Below the pieces are notes generated by a model, which was not told the DNA's origin, did not search any database, and worked only from the letters and a program-made list of their open reading frames with translations. From NCBI GenBank assembly GCA_029262005.1, contig JAJDAG010000038.1, positions 62,001 through 126,000 of the forward strand: a stretch of 64,000 nt of DNA, in the 5' to 3' direction. The first letter of the stretch is position 1. Each line of letters opens with the position of its first letter. Source of the DNA: Candidatus Zhuqueibacterota bacterium. GTDB taxonomy: Bacteria > Zhuqueibacterota > Zhuqueibacteria > Oceanimicrobiales > Oceanimicrobiaceae. Of the stretch, positions 1-8,870 are shown piece after piece. A program made the position numbers and the translations under genes.

Positions 1-2
1 AG

Positions 3-380
3 GGTCAGCCCTTTGTTGGTGTCACGGATTTGGTTTTTAATATTTATAAAACGGCAAATGGTGAATCGCCTATTTGGTCTGAATCGCATGTGGGCGTCCA
101 AATCGAGAATGGCAACTATGGCGTTCTCCTGGGCAGCAAAACACCGTTGAAATTATCCTTTTTTGAGTATTATCTTGAGGTGAAAACAAGCACAGTGACG
201 GCGGGGCAACCAAGGCGGATGATTGTTGGTTCAGGCTATAATTTTCGTCTCTGGTTTCTTTTTGCAGCATACACGATTGTTTGGGTTGCAATTTTTATTT
301 ATGTACTGAGCATTGGCCGGCGGCAAAAGAAAATTGCTGCAGAACTCGCTGCCCTGACCCGGGATACAGGCTCAGCTTAA
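3..380 (+). CDS. CcmD-like membrane protein, 5' end outside window
   Basis: The reading frame is open from the left edge to the stop at 378-380, so the start is missing. The last 50 residues hold one transmembrane helix (FLFAAYTIVWVAIFIYVLSI) followed by GRRQKKIAAEL and a short charged tail. That is the classic shape of CcmD, the small protein that tethers the CcmABC haem exporter in cytochrome c maturation. The preceding ~75 residues (VFNIYKTANGESPIWSES..., then GNYGVLLGS) look like a beta-rich domain usually seen in secreted or surface proteins, so this is an unusual fusion. The next gene is a TlpA/ResA thioredoxin, which fits a cytochrome c biogenesis operon. The CcmD call rests on the tail alone; the N-terminal domain is unassigned. 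Confidence 0.6.
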   Translation, partial: GQPFVGVTDLVFNIYKTANGESPIWSESHVGVQIENGNYGVLLGSKTPLKLSFFEYYLEVKTSTVTAGQPRRMIVGSGYNFRLWFLFAAYTIVWVAIFIYVLSIGRRQKKIAAELAALTRDTGSA

Positions 381-425
381 GGAAGTTTGAAATTTAAATT
401 ATTAAACAACCCCTTGGAGGATTCG

Positions 426-965
426 ATGTTCCGTTATTTGAAAATGATAATTGTACTGGGTCTGTTTTCGGCAGGTCTCTTGTTCACAGCCTGTGGCTCA
501 AAGTCGGATGGAGATGCTCGGAAAAAGGCAGCGGTAGAGTCGGTATTGCCGGCCTTCTCACTATTGAATATGCAAGGAGAGTCGGTGGATTCTCAGCAAT
601 TTGCCGGCGCTGTTTTGGTTGTAGATTTCTGGGCAACGTGGTGTAAGCCGTGCATACATGAAATTCCGGCTTATAATAAGCTCTACGAGAAGTATCGTGA
701 CAAAAATTTTAAACTGATTGGCATCACTATGGACTCGGGTGATTTGAGCCAGATTCTGCCCTTTGCCGAAAAGAACAATATGGCATATCCTATTTATTTG
801 GGGAACCAGAGCGCAACAGTTCCTTTCGGTGGTGTTGAGGGTTACCCTAAGACATTTGTAGTCGATCAGAAGGGTAATATCCTGAAGAGCTTTCTTGGTG
901 CAGGGGAAGGGAAGGTCGAAGAAATTGACCAGATGGTTGAAACTCTGCTAGGTGAGGGAGTTTGA
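426..965 (+). CDS. TlpA/ResA-like thiol-disulfide oxidoreductase lipoprotein
   Basis: The protein is 179 residues. The ATG at 426 is preferred over an in-frame upstream start at 387 because GGAGG at 416-420 sits five bases before it and the protein then begins with a clean lipoprotein signal (hydrophobic run, lipobox LFTAC). A thioredoxin fold follows with active site WCKPC in FWATWCKPCIHEIPAY, then the cis-Pro-containing region near EGYPKTFVVD. Family members reduce apocytochrome c cysteines or other periplasmic thiols. The gene lies 45 bases after the CcmD-like gene, so a role in haem-thiol chemistry (CcmG/ResA-like) is likely. The exact partner is inference. Confidence 0.85.
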   Translation: MFRYLKMIIVLGLFSAGLLFTACGSKSDGDARKKAAVESVLPAFSLLNMQGESVDSQQFAGAVLVVDFWATWCKPCIHEIPAYNKLYEKYRDKNFKLIGITMDSGDLSQILPFAEKNNMAYPIYLGNQSATVPFGGVEGYPKTFVVDQKGNILKSFLGAGEGKVEEIDQMVETLLGEGV

Positions 966-1064
966 AAAAAAGTGTGAGGTGTGTGGCCGAGTGCTGCGCG
1001 TTTGCCACTGTTTGATTATACGGTATCTGCTTATGATGTCAGGTTTACAGCGGCAGCCTCTCTT

Positions 1065-1721
1065 TTATTCTGCAAGTTTTGGGTGTGACCTGTTTCGGAG
1101 CGTAGAAATGAGGCTCACCCCGCCTTTAATCATCAGTAAGAGCACGGCTGGGAACAAAAACACAGCCGCCAGAAACCATACTGAATTCACATAATCCTTA
1201 CCATAATAAGCCAATAGATAATACCGTGGAATTCGACCCACAAAACCGGCTAACATAAACAGAATCCGTGAGTACTTTTGCGTAATTGCATAAATGCGCA
1301 AGGGTTCGGATGGAATAGGCAGGAAAGAAGTGAAAGCAAGTACGAAAAAACGGTTCTTGTCGAATAATGGCGCGGCTTTCTGGTAGATCCAGTTGTTTTT
1401 AAAATTGGCTATTTTGTTGAATTTGAATATAATGGTAAAGACGATGTATTCGGCAAGATACGCAACCAAAGTCGCAAAGCCGCTGACAAGAGCAACCGTT
1501 AAGACGTTGGCATTTTTTGCTGCTCCAAGCACGATGATGTTTGCAGGCAGCGGGAAGAAAGCCGTTGCCATAGATATGAGAACAAACAAACCGGTCAAAC
1601 CGAATGCGTCACCCGTATCCGAGATAATACGCTGATTGACCCAGTACCAGTATCCCCCGACAATGGTGAGTGCGACGATGGGTTTGAGAAGGGAGCGAGG
1701 GTTTACTTTAATTTTTTTCAT
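1065..1721 (-). CDS. VTT/DedA-type (TVP38/TMEM64-like) membrane protein
   Basis: The 218-residue protein starts at the ATG at 1721 (MKKIKVNPRS). A longer frame to 1823 exists but its extra 34 residues look non-coding and would overlap the divergent ArsR gene. About five to six hydrophobic segments are visible. The VTT signature includes the FFPLPANIIVLGAA stretch and the later TSFLPIPSEPLRIYA with a GRIPRYYLLAYYG block. Family members are implicated in lipid scrambling or membrane homeostasis; the substrate here is unknown. No strong Shine-Dalgarno precedes the ATG. The gene is divergent from ArsR and convergent with the TlpA gene. Confidence 0.75.
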   Translation of the reverse strand: MKKIKVNPRSLLKPIVALTIVGGYWYWVNQRIISDTGDAFGLTGLFVLISMATAFFPLPANIIVLGAAKNANVLTVALVSGFATLVAYLAEYIVFTIIFKFNKIANFKNNWIYQKAAPLFDKNRFFVLAFTSFLPIPSEPLRIYAITQKYSRILFMLAGFVGRIPRYYLLAYYGKDYVNSVWFLAAVFLFPAVLLLMIKGGVSLISTLRNRSHPKLAE

Positions 1722-1813
1722 GGGTGAATATACGAAAGATACAGACAGCGCGCAAGTCGTGTGAGAAACAACCGATTTGTTCAATTTGGGTAAAGATCGA
1801 AAGGCAATGCAGT
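1722..1813. promoter_or_regulatory. Divergent promoter region between VTT protein and ArsR regulator
   Basis: This 92-base interval separates the start codons of two divergent genes, so it must hold at least the regulator's promoter. No clear operator palindrome was identified by eye. ArsR proteins commonly autoregulate and control a divergent neighbour, so the VTT gene is a candidate target. Confidence 0.4.
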
Positions 1814-2197
1814 ATGAGTGCATCTCAAAAGGCTTCCGGCGAATTTGATGTCGAACAATTTTTCCCCGATGCTTACATCAAGCGGGCGGTAAAAGTGCTT
1901 AAACTAATTAGCGATGAGAGCAAGCTGCGAATCATGTTACTGCTGGCCAAAGAAGGGCCCTGCAGGGTCACAGATATTGCTGAAATATTGCACATGAATC
2001 AAACGACGGTCAGTCATCATCTTTCGCTGCTGCGGAATGCTGATCTGGTGACACCGGATCGTGACGGTAAAAATATCTACTACGATGTCAACGATGCTTG
2101 TTGGCGTGAAATCGGCCGGGACTTTTTCGAGTATCTCAATAAGGGCGATGACATTCATTTTCTCGGCAAATTTATTTTGAAGAGACTAAAGAAGTGA
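1814..2197 (+). CDS. ArsR/SmtB-family transcriptional regulator
   Basis: The 127-residue protein starts at the ATG at 1814 (MSASQK); an in-frame start at 1724 would overlap the divergent gene's promoter. It is a winged-helix repressor: DESKLRIMLLLAKEG, then a helix-turn-helix RVTDIAEILHMNQTTVSHHL, SLLRNADLV and a wing with DGKNIYYDV. The classical arsenic/cadmium motif ELCVCDL in the recognition region is absent, with only one cysteine (GPC) just before the helix. The inducer is therefore probably not a canonical alpha3 metal. Effector and targets cannot be read from the sequence. Confidence 0.85.
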   Translation: MSASQKASGEFDVEQFFPDAYIKRAVKVLKLISDESKLRIMLLLAKEGPCRVTDIAEILHMNQTTVSHHLSLLRNADLVTPDRDGKNIYYDVNDACWREIGRDFFEYLNKGDDIHFLGKFILKRLKK

Positions 2198-2313
2198 GGT
2201 TTTTCGCTCGGTTAATTCGTGAAGTCATGTTTGGCTGAAATGGCCGGGGTAGTTGTGGAATTTGGCCTCCACAGCGATTGTGGGTCTGTTTAGAAATTTT
2301 GCTGTTTTAAGAA

Positions 2314-3063
2314 CTATTCAGGCGGCTGTGGTTTGGACAGTTTGTCCACAAGATACGTCTCCAGATCGAAGCCGTCATTCTCTGATTTAAGCAATGCCAT
2401 CTGCTGCGCGTCCCAATCTTCTATAAGTTTTCCCTGGCGCAAAATCACGAGCCGTTCACAGAGTTTTTCTATTATTTCAAGTACGTGCGTGGAAAGCACA
2501 ATTGTTCCGCCAGCCGCAACAAAATTTTTGAGCAGCGTCTTGATGTGGAAGGTGCTCTCGAAATCCACACCGTTTAAAGCCTCATCTAAAAACACGATTT
2601 TCGGGGAACCGAGAAATGCGCAGGCAATCGCCAGCTTTTTGCGCATTCCCATTGATAGCTCAGAGGTGAGTTTCGCCTGGTTTTCGATGAGCAACACTTG
2701 CTCAAGCAGCCTCTCTATTTCTTCTTTCTGTTTTTCAGTATCAACGCCTTTGGCATCTGCCACAAATTGCATGATTTCAAATGCGGTTAAGTTAGGGTAG
2801 AAAAACGGGCTTTCATGCACAAAACCGATTTGCCGTTTGAACTGCAGATTATTTTCATAAATGTCCTGGCCTGCAAAAGTTATTTTCCCCGAGTCAGGTC
2901 GGAACTGGCCGGAGAGCGCCAGGAGCAGCGTTGATTTGCCGGCCCCGTTTGGTCCAACCACGCCGATAAAAGTGCCGGGGCCAATTGCAAAACTGACATC
3001 GTGAATTACGGCCAGGTCGCCATAAGACAAGGTGAGATTTTGAGTGTGTAGTTTTGAATTCAC
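2314..3063 (-). CDS. ABC transporter ATP-binding protein
   Basis: A single 249-residue nucleotide-binding domain. Walker A is GPNGAGKST, the Q-loop region is FVHESPFFYPNL, the signature is LSMGMRKKL, Walker B is IVFLDEALNGVD and the H-loop is STHV. The GTG start at 3063 is preceded by AAGGA, eight bases away. It lies 12 bases after the permease gene and is the last gene of the operon. It energises the membrane partner encoded upstream. The FLDEALNGVD form and small size fit ABC-2-type exporters; the substrate is unknown. Confidence 0.88.
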   Translation of the reverse strand: MNSKLHTQNLTLSYGDLAVIHDVSFAIGPGTFIGVVGPNGAGKSTLLLALSGQFRPDSGKITFAGQDIYENNLQFKRQIGFVHESPFFYPNLTAFEIMQFVADAKGVDTEKQKEEIERLLEQVLLIENQAKLTSELSMGMRKKLAIACAFLGSPKIVFLDEALNGVDFESTFHIKTLLKNFVAAGGTIVLSTHVLEIIEKLCERLVILRQGKLIEDWDAQQMALLKSENDGFDLETYLVDKLSKPQPPE

Positions 3064-3075
3064 AACAGTTCCTTA

Positions 3076-4488
3076 CTAAGTTGGAAGGGAGCGGGTCTTG
3101 AAAAGAATTGGCCCGTTCAGGTTTAATTTTCGCAGTGGCAGGAATGACAGCAGCAAGAGCAGCAGCGCTACTGCTAAGCGATATTTGTAAAATATGGCTC
3201 CGAGAACAATAATTGCCAGGTTCCAGTGAGTCAGTTGTTTTTTTGCCTGCTTCACGTGCGGATAGTTGGCGATGCCGACATTGACGGATAAAGTTATCCA
3301 CATAAAAACTGCAAGACATGATTCTAGCCAAAACCCGGAAACCAGCGATATCGGGACTGTTTTTAAAGCCAGCCAAATTGAAATACAGGTATTGAGCAGC
3401 AGCAAACGGCTTACTGCAGGCAGATAGACGGATAAATAAAACTGCATTCGAGTAACCGGCAACGCATACACGACCAGTGGAGATTCAACCTCCGGCAGAA
3501 ATTGATTCAAAGTAGTGAAGCCGTACAAAATAAAATAAATTGTCAGTATCACCAACAGAACAGAGACTGCATCGCTGATGGCTTGGTTGTTCATGGCCAT
3601 GAGGTAAGCCAGGCTTAGAAAAACCAAAGTGAGAAATGTCTGCGTCACGGCTGAGGCGGAGCGACTGCTTTGCAGTATGTTTTTACGCAGTAACGGTTCA
3701 TTTTTCAAGCTGGGAACCCAGCGATTCAGAATTCTTACGATCCACGGTGTTGGTGTTTCGGTTTTGTACAGATTTTTTGTGCAGGTTTTAAGCCAAAAAC
3801 TCTGGTTCTGTAAATTGTGAAAACGTTTTTTGCTGAGCCAATAGATCAATGCAGTCACGCCAAGTACGGCACCAGCAATAAATAAAAATGCCAGGGAGGA
3901 AGTTTTTTCTGATGTGACAACAAAAACAACATTAATAATCAGATAGCCTGGGAACAGGAGCCCAGGAATTATTGGATTGTATTTTTGTAAGTAATCGTGC
4001 GCGTTTTTGTTTCCGGCAAAAAACAGGTGAAACAGCGCTATCAGCGTGCACGTTGGCAGGTAGGTAAGAAATGCCCACAAAACAGGTCGTGATAAAAATG
4101 TTGCTGAAGATAATGGCAATAGCAGAATATAAAAAACAGATATTGCGGCAGGCGCCCAGGAGAATCGAATAATATCCGCTAACAGGAAGCGATTAAATGT
4201 TTTATCTGCTGAAAAAGGCAGACTGGAAAGCCACTTATATTCCTGAAAACGACCAGGGTGCGGTTTAATTGCAGCCATGAACCAGGCAGTGATCACCACG
4301 ATTTGCAGTAGAAACAATTCCTTAAAATACAGACCAACAAAATGATCAAAGTCGGGTGGTCTATGTTGGTCTTCAATAGTGAGACTTAGCATGCCGGCAA
4401 CAGCCAGCAAAGTCAAAAGCGCGACGGCAAGGCTGTTCCGCGGCCAATCTCCGGCAAAGTGATGAGGTGATTTTCTTTGAAAAATCAA
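3076..4488 (-). CDS. Polytopic membrane protein, probable ABC permease
   Basis: The protein is about 470 residues with roughly ten to twelve hydrophobic segments in two groups around a polar middle region (KKRFHNLQNQSFWLKTCTKN). No sequence motif identifies the family. It is called a permease because its stop is 12 bases before an ABC ATPase. The start is uncertain: the TTG at 4488 gives MIFQRKSPHH, and no ATG lies upstream in frame before the stop of the preceding gene 18 bases away. The first hydrophobic segment (SLAVALLTLLAVAGML) begins about 20 residues in, so the true start is close to this point. Confidence 0.7.
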   Translation of the reverse strand: MIFQRKSPHHFAGDWPRNSLAVALLTLLAVAGMLSLTIEDQHRPPDFDHFVGLYFKELFLLQIVVITAWFMAAIKPHPGRFQEYKWLSSLPFSADKTFNRFLLADIIRFSWAPAAISVFYILLLPLSSATFLSRPVLWAFLTYLPTCTLIALFHLFFAGNKNAHDYLQKYNPIIPGLLFPGYLIINVVFVVTSEKTSSLAFLFIAGAVLGVTALIYWLSKKRFHNLQNQSFWLKTCTKNLYKTETPTPWIVRILNRWVPSLKNEPLLRKNILQSSRSASAVTQTFLTLVFLSLAYLMAMNNQAISDAVSVLLVILTIYFILYGFTTLNQFLPEVESPLVVYALPVTRMQFYLSVYLPAVSRLLLLNTCISIWLALKTVPISLVSGFWLESCLAVFMWITLSVNVGIANYPHVKQAKKQLTHWNLAIIVLGAIFYKYRLAVALLLLLLSFLPLRKLNLNGPILFKTRSLPT

Positions 4489-4506
4489 AATTGATAACAG
4501 CTTTGG

Positions 4507-5790
4507 TTACTCTGCTTCTTTATAAATAACCCCTTCTTTCATGACGAAATAAATTTTCTGCAATGCATTTATGTCTGCAATGGGATCGCTGCTAACAGCA
4601 ATGATGTCAGCCAGCTTGCCTGCCTCAATCGTGCCAAGAGAATTTTCCACTCCGAGCAGTTCAGCAGCAATGCGGGTTGCCGATTGAATGGCCGTCATGG
4701 GGGACATGCCACTTTCCACCATAAGCTGAAACTCTTTGGCGTTGTCGCCATGCGGAGATACGCCTGAGTCTGTGCCAAACGCTATTTTTACGCCTGCAGC
4801 GTATGCTTTTTCAAATGTTTTTTGGATTTTTGGGCCGATTTCGGCTGCCTTTGGGCGAACAAGTTCGGGGAAAAAACCGTCTACTTTCGCCTTGGCTGCA
4901 ACCCAGGCACCTGCTGAAATAGTCGGTACGTAGTAGGTGCCGTGTTCTCTCATTAATTCCATAACTTCGTCGTCCATCAAGGTGCCGTGTTCGATTGAGC
5001 GAACGCCGGCGCGAATGGCCCTTTTCATGCCTTCTGCACCATGAGCGTGCGCTGCCACATGCATCTCGTAATCAGATGCTGTGTTCACAATGGCCCGGAT
5101 TTCCTCTTCGGTGAATTGTGGGTTTTGGCCGTTTTTTGCAAGGCTGAGCACACCGCCTGTCGCTGTGATTTTAATTAAATCTGCGCCGTTTTTGTAGCGC
5201 TGGCGAACGGCTTTGCGCGCGTCTTCCACGCTATTTATGACACCTTCCGCCGGGCCCGGATCCCCAACAAGGCTGCGACTGAATCCGTTTGTGGGGTCCG
5301 CGTGGCCGCCGGTGGTGGCCAGTGATTTTCCTGCGCTAAAAATCCTGGGTCCTACAACATCGCCCCGGTTAATGGCATTGCGCAAGGCGGTACTAATGCT
5401 GCCACCCAGCTCGCGTACAGTGGTGAATCCTGCCATCAAGGTGCGTTCTGCAAACGGAATCGACCGATAGGCATAATCCTCGGGGTTCATGTAGAATTTT
5501 TCGCTGTAACTTTTTTTGCTCAATTGCCCAGACAGGTGGGTGTGCATATCCATCAAGCCGGGCAGGACGGTTTTCCCCTTTAAATCAATAATACGGTCTT
5601 CTTTGGAGCCGGTCACATAGCCATTTTTAATGACCAGTATTTTATTGCCGGAAATAACAATGGAGACTTCGTGTTTGATTTTATTTGATTTTCCGTCAAT
5701 GAGTTTACCGCATTGGAGAATGAGGTTTTGGCCTAGAGTTACTGACGGTAGAACAATCAGGAATAAAAAAACAAAAAGAAATTGTGACAT
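4507..5790 (-). CDS. Secreted metal-dependent amidohydrolase (imidazolonepropionase-like)
   Basis: The 427-residue protein begins with signal peptide [20 protein letters not shown]. An excellent GGAGGTG at 5795-5801 sets the ATG. The amidohydrolase TIM-barrel metal ligands are all visible: MDMHTH, the carbamylated-lysine region [21 protein letters not shown] and GTDSG. Related enzymes include extracytoplasmic Xaa-Pro-type peptidases and other amide hydrolases. It sits between an acyl-CoA synthetase (65 bases upstream) and an ABC permease (18 bases downstream) on the same strand. Whether the transporter moves this enzyme's substrate or product is unknown. Confidence 0.85.
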   Translation of the reverse strand: MSQFLFVFLFLIVLPSVTLGQNLILQCGKLIDGKSNKIKHEVSIVISGNKILVIKNGYVTGSKEDRIIDLKGKTVLPGLMDMHTHLSGQLSKKSYSEKFYMNPEDYAYRSIPFAERTLMAGFTTVRELGGSISTALRNAINRGDVVGPRIFSAGKSLATTGGHADPTNGFSRSLVGDPGPAEGVINSVEDARKAVRQRYKNGADLIKITATGGVLSLAKNGQNPQFTEEEIRAIVNTASDYEMHVAAHAHGAEGMKRAIRAGVRSIEHGTLMDDEVMELMREHGTYYVPTISAGAWVAAKAKVDGFFPELVRPKAAEIGPKIQKTFEKAYAAGVKIAFGTDSGVSPHGDNAKEFQLMVESGMSPMTAIQSATRIAAELLGVENSLGTIEAGKLADIIAVSSDPIADINALQKIYFVMKEGVIYKEAE

Positions 5791-5855
5791 GAATCACCTC
5801 CGTATTCAGGTTGGGTAAAGCCTTTGTGTTTTTTTGTGGCTGTGGCTGGTACGAC

Positions 5856-7394
5856 TTAAGCTACTGAAGTTTCCGCTTTCCTGTGCAGCATCTTTCTAAC
5901 GACTTCTGTTGTTGTACGAAAGTCGACTTTGCCACTGCCCATTTTGGGCAATTCGCTTAAAACAACAAATTGTTTTGGCGTGGCTATATTGGGTAATTCT
6001 TGAGCGAGAAGGGGCTGGATGTGTTTGCGATTCAGTTTTTGTGTGGTTACAGCGATAATTTTTGCGCCCTTTTTGGTGTCTGGAATTTCAATCACGCAAC
6101 ATTCCTGGCCATCGGCGAGGTGCTTAATCAGCGCATCTTCCACTGCCACCAATGAAACCATCTCACCGCCAATTTTGACAAAGCGTTTGAGCCGGCCCGC
6201 ATGCCAAAGGTAGCCATCTGCATCAAGGTATCCCATGTCGCCGGTGTCGTACCACCCGTTGCGTACGCGCAAAGAGGTTTCTTCCAGGTCGTCAAAGTAA
6301 CCTTTCATTACGAGGTGGCCTTTGACCAGAACTTTACCAACTTCACCGGCTTGACACGCTTCACCGGTTTCGTAGTTCTGAATTTTGACCTGGACGTTTG
6401 CAAGAGGCTTGCCAACACTGCCGGGCCGATTTGCTCCCGGCATATTGGTTGAAATAACCGGTGAGGTTTCTGTGGCTCCGTAGCCTTCAAGCAGTTCAAT
6501 GTTGTGTTTTTTCATAAATGCTGCGCGCAGTGAGTCCGGGCATTTGTCTGCACCACTAACGGCAATGGTAATGGAATCATAATCCCCTGGGCTCGACTTG
6601 AACAGGTATCCCCAAAAAAATGAGGGGGTCCCCACCATCATGCTTGCCTTTTCTTCCCGAATAATTTTCGAAATGGCTTTATACTCCAAAGGGTTGGCAT
6701 AGGTGATGAGGGTCATGCCGTGAAAAAACGGTGTCCATAAATTGGTTGTCAGGCCAAAGACGTGAAAATAGGGTAAAACGCCCAGCATGCGGTGTTTGGG
6801 ACCTAGCCCCAATGCAGACGAGAAGCCCTCGATGTTCGCGGCGATATTCAAATGACTTAGCTGCACTGCTTTTGGCTCTTTTTCGCTGCCGCTGGTAAAC
6901 AAAATAACTGCTGTCTCTTGCGGATCCTTGCCTTTGATAAACTTTGTAAGCAGTTTTACTGGAAGTTTTGCTTTGAGCGCTGCTCTAATCTTTTCAATGC
7001 CGGAGAGGTTTTCCATTATATCTTCAAGAAAAACCATACCAGGCGTTCGCGGGCACTCTATTTTTTCGAGGAGTTTTTTTGATGTGACAACCAGATCGAA
7101 GTTGCACTTTCGTTGGGCGAATTCAACATTTCTTTTTGCGCCGGTGGAGTAATTTATCATTACCGGTATTTTGCCGGCCATGAGAACACCAAGAACAGAT
7201 AGCGCAGCGCCGGCAGATGTTGGTAACATGATGCCAATGAAGCAATTCTGCTCTTTTTTGAATCGCCGGGAAAGAATAATTGATGCGATAAGAGCCTTCG
7301 AGTATGATACTTTTCGATCTGTACTCCGATCGATAATTGCAAGGGTGTTGGGATAGCGTTTGGCTATATGGATAAATTTGTGATGTAAAAGCAT
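5856..7394 (-). CDS. AMP-dependent acyl-CoA/acyl-ACP synthetase
   Basis: The 512-residue protein starts at ATG 7394, preceded by GAGGAGGG. It is an ANL-superfamily adenylating enzyme: P-loop VILFTSGSEKEPKAV, A5 motif LLEGYGATETSP, A7 WYDTGDMGYLDADG, A8 RLKRFVKIGGEMVS and the conserved lysine near the C-terminus in PKMGSGKVDFR. The sequence style (FTSGSE..., VLPYFHVFGLTTNLW) resembles the acyl-ACP synthetase half of Aas. It activates a carboxylic acid, probably a fatty acid, as an acyl-adenylate. It is the first gene of the operon running down to the ABC ATPase at 2314. Confidence 0.85.
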   Translation of the reverse strand: MLLHHKFIHIAKRYPNTLAIIDRSTDRKVSYSKALIASIILSRRFKKEQNCFIGIMLPTSAGAALSVLGVLMAGKIPVMINYSTGAKRNVEFAQRKCNFDLVVTSKKLLEKIECPRTPGMVFLEDIMENLSGIEKIRAALKAKLPVKLLTKFIKGKDPQETAVILFTSGSEKEPKAVQLSHLNIAANIEGFSSALGLGPKHRMLGVLPYFHVFGLTTNLWTPFFHGMTLITYANPLEYKAISKIIREEKASMMVGTPSFFWGYLFKSSPGDYDSITIAVSGADKCPDSLRAAFMKKHNIELLEGYGATETSPVISTNMPGANRPGSVGKPLANVQVKIQNYETGEACQAGEVGKVLVKGHLVMKGYFDDLEETSLRVRNGWYDTGDMGYLDADGYLWHAGRLKRFVKIGGEMVSLVAVEDALIKHLADGQECCVIEIPDTKKGAKIIAVTTQKLNRKHIQPLLAQELPNIATPKQFVVLSELPKMGSGKVDFRTTTEVVRKMLHRKAETSVA

Positions 7395-7477
7395 TTTTCC
7401 CTCCTCGTGGTCTTGCAACATAAGGTGTGTAATTGAAATTAAAAAAATGTAATCAAAAAAGCAAGGCTGGAAAAATG

Positions 7478-7515
7478 AAACCCCGGCTCTTCTGTTGAAA
7501 TCAGAACCGGGGTTT
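7478..7515 (-). terminator. Rho-independent terminator after the 7559-8392 lipoprotein gene
   Basis: Arms AAACCCCGGCTCT (7478-7490) and AGAACCGGGGTTT (7503-7515) pair with one mismatch around a 12-base loop. Read on the minus strand the stem runs into GGGGTTTCATTTTTCC, a T-rich tail. It lies just past the lipoprotein stop and before the acyl-CoA synthetase start, so it separates the two. Confidence 0.8.
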
Positions 7516-7558
7516 GCGGGTTGGCTAATACACTTGATTTATTGCCCTGAAGTGAAGT

Positions 7559-8392
7559 CTAGTTCGTGCAGACAACATCATCTAAATTTGAGTCCCAGCA
7601 GGCTTTTGCCCCATTATTATAGTTAGTGGCGATAATATAACCTTGCCGGGTCTGGCGGTGCCACGCGATGTGGGTGCTGTTTTGGTTCGAGGCATCCAGA
7701 ATTTCTACGGAGACGCTATCATCTTTCACGCTGTAGGTCAAGGTGTCGTTAAATCCGGGAGCATCTGTTTTATTATTCAGAAACTGCAATGTAGCCTCGT
7801 TTTCAGAGGGATGTTGCCAATCAATTCGCACCAAATTGTTTTGTGTGTTTGGATTGGCTGCATCGTAAAACTGCCAATACCCTGATTTGCCGTCTATCTG
7901 ATGTTGACCATCGTACCAAAGGTAGTTGTTGAGTGCAGGAGCCGTGCTTGTAACATACATTTCCCAGTTTACCACAGAAGGTAAAGCCTGACCAATTAGC
8001 TCAACTTCGAGATTGTTAATTGCGTTGGCATACGCGTATTTCCAGTGAAATTTGCCGTCAGCCTCAAGTGTTGGCTCGTGGCTCAAAGCAGCAGCGGTTG
8101 CAGCCACCGGGATTACCATACCGACGAAAACAGCTAGATTGAAAACCGCCACAATCACGGCCGCCGTTCCCCAGTTCTGTTTGGTCAAGACTTGGTTGTC
8201 TGCTTGCGCCCCCATGTTTCCTGAGAGGAAAAGACTCAGATCTTCCTGGCTCATTTGCATGGTTTCCTGTGAGGGAAGAGTTGGTGGTGTTTCGTCGGAA
8301 GTAGCAGGGTTGTTGCCTGCGCATGATGGCAGAACGCTCATGTACAGGGCTAAAACAACACTTAACAGTTTGTGCTTTTTCGATACTTTCAT
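7559..8392 (-). CDS. Hypothetical lipoprotein with an internal hydrophobic segment
   Basis: The 277-residue protein has a lipoprotein signal (KLLSVVLALYMSVLPSC) and a good GGAGG before the ATG. A strongly hydrophobic stretch (AAVIVAVFNLAVFVGMVIPV) occurs near residues 75-95, after a polar linker. The C-terminal ~170 residues are soluble-looking and beta-rich, with many Trp and Asn and two cysteines near the end (KACWDSNLDDVVCTN) that could form a disulfide. No family is recognised. The gene is monocistronic, with its own terminator. It could be an inner- or outer-membrane surface lipoprotein. Confidence 0.7.
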   Translation of the reverse strand: MKVSKKHKLLSVVLALYMSVLPSCAGNNPATSDETPPTLPSQETMQMSQEDLSLFLSGNMGAQADNQVLTKQNWGTAAVIVAVFNLAVFVGMVIPVAATAAALSHEPTLEADGKFHWKYAYANAINNLEVELIGQALPSVVNWEMYVTSTAPALNNYLWYDGQHQIDGKSGYWQFYDAANPNTQNNLVRIDWQHPSENEATLQFLNNKTDAPGFNDTLTYSVKDDSVSVEILDASNQNSTHIAWHRQTRQGYIIATNYNNGAKACWDSNLDDVVCTN

Positions 8393-8870
8393 TTTAAACC
8401 TCCAATGTTTGTGGATAAAATTATATCGTTTAATTTGGTGTCTGCCGTAATATATGATGTATGTGTTTTCTTGATGCTAGTGGTTTTGGTAAGAAGTTGT
8501 TTTTTTGAAAATGTTCCATTAACATCAACGTCTTACCCTTTTCTATAAGTATAATTTTGTTAAATTACAATATTTGAAAATTGAAATCACCTGAGTTATT
8601 CATAAACCGGGCAAGGCCACATTGCAAGTAAATACAAAAGCATACAAGGGTAGTTTTTTCGAGTCCGCCGAAAAAGCCGACCCTTTGTGAATGCTTCCGG
8701 TATAGTTACAAAGTTCAAATTTTGTGCCAAACTGTTTGACTGGAAAAATTCTGAATTAGAGTGAAAATTGGCAACAGTTGTGGTTTTTCACCCACATCAG
8801 AATATTCGCTACATGGAATTTGCCATGCCTGTTTAAGTCAATAAACTTTGAGAAAATATTCAAGAGAGAT
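8393..8870. other. Intergenic region, 478 bases, between divergent genes
   Basis: This AT-rich stretch separates the lipoprotein gene from the NUDIX gene. It must contain both promoters. I found no convincing palindrome, RNA gene or small ORF in it. Confidence 0.5.

Noticed and set aside
952-1194. An 80-codon plus-strand frame with several cysteines after the first TlpA gene
   Set aside because: It overlaps the end of both neighbouring genes, lacks a ribosome site, and its second half is antisense to the VTT gene.
2254-2273. Small hairpin TGTGGA/TCCACA between convergent genes as a terminator
   Set aside because: Six-base stem with no T-run on either strand.
2894-3376. A 160-codon frame overlapping the ABC ATPase and permease genes
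   Set aside because: It is a shadow of two well-supported genes in another frame and has no recognisable protein features.
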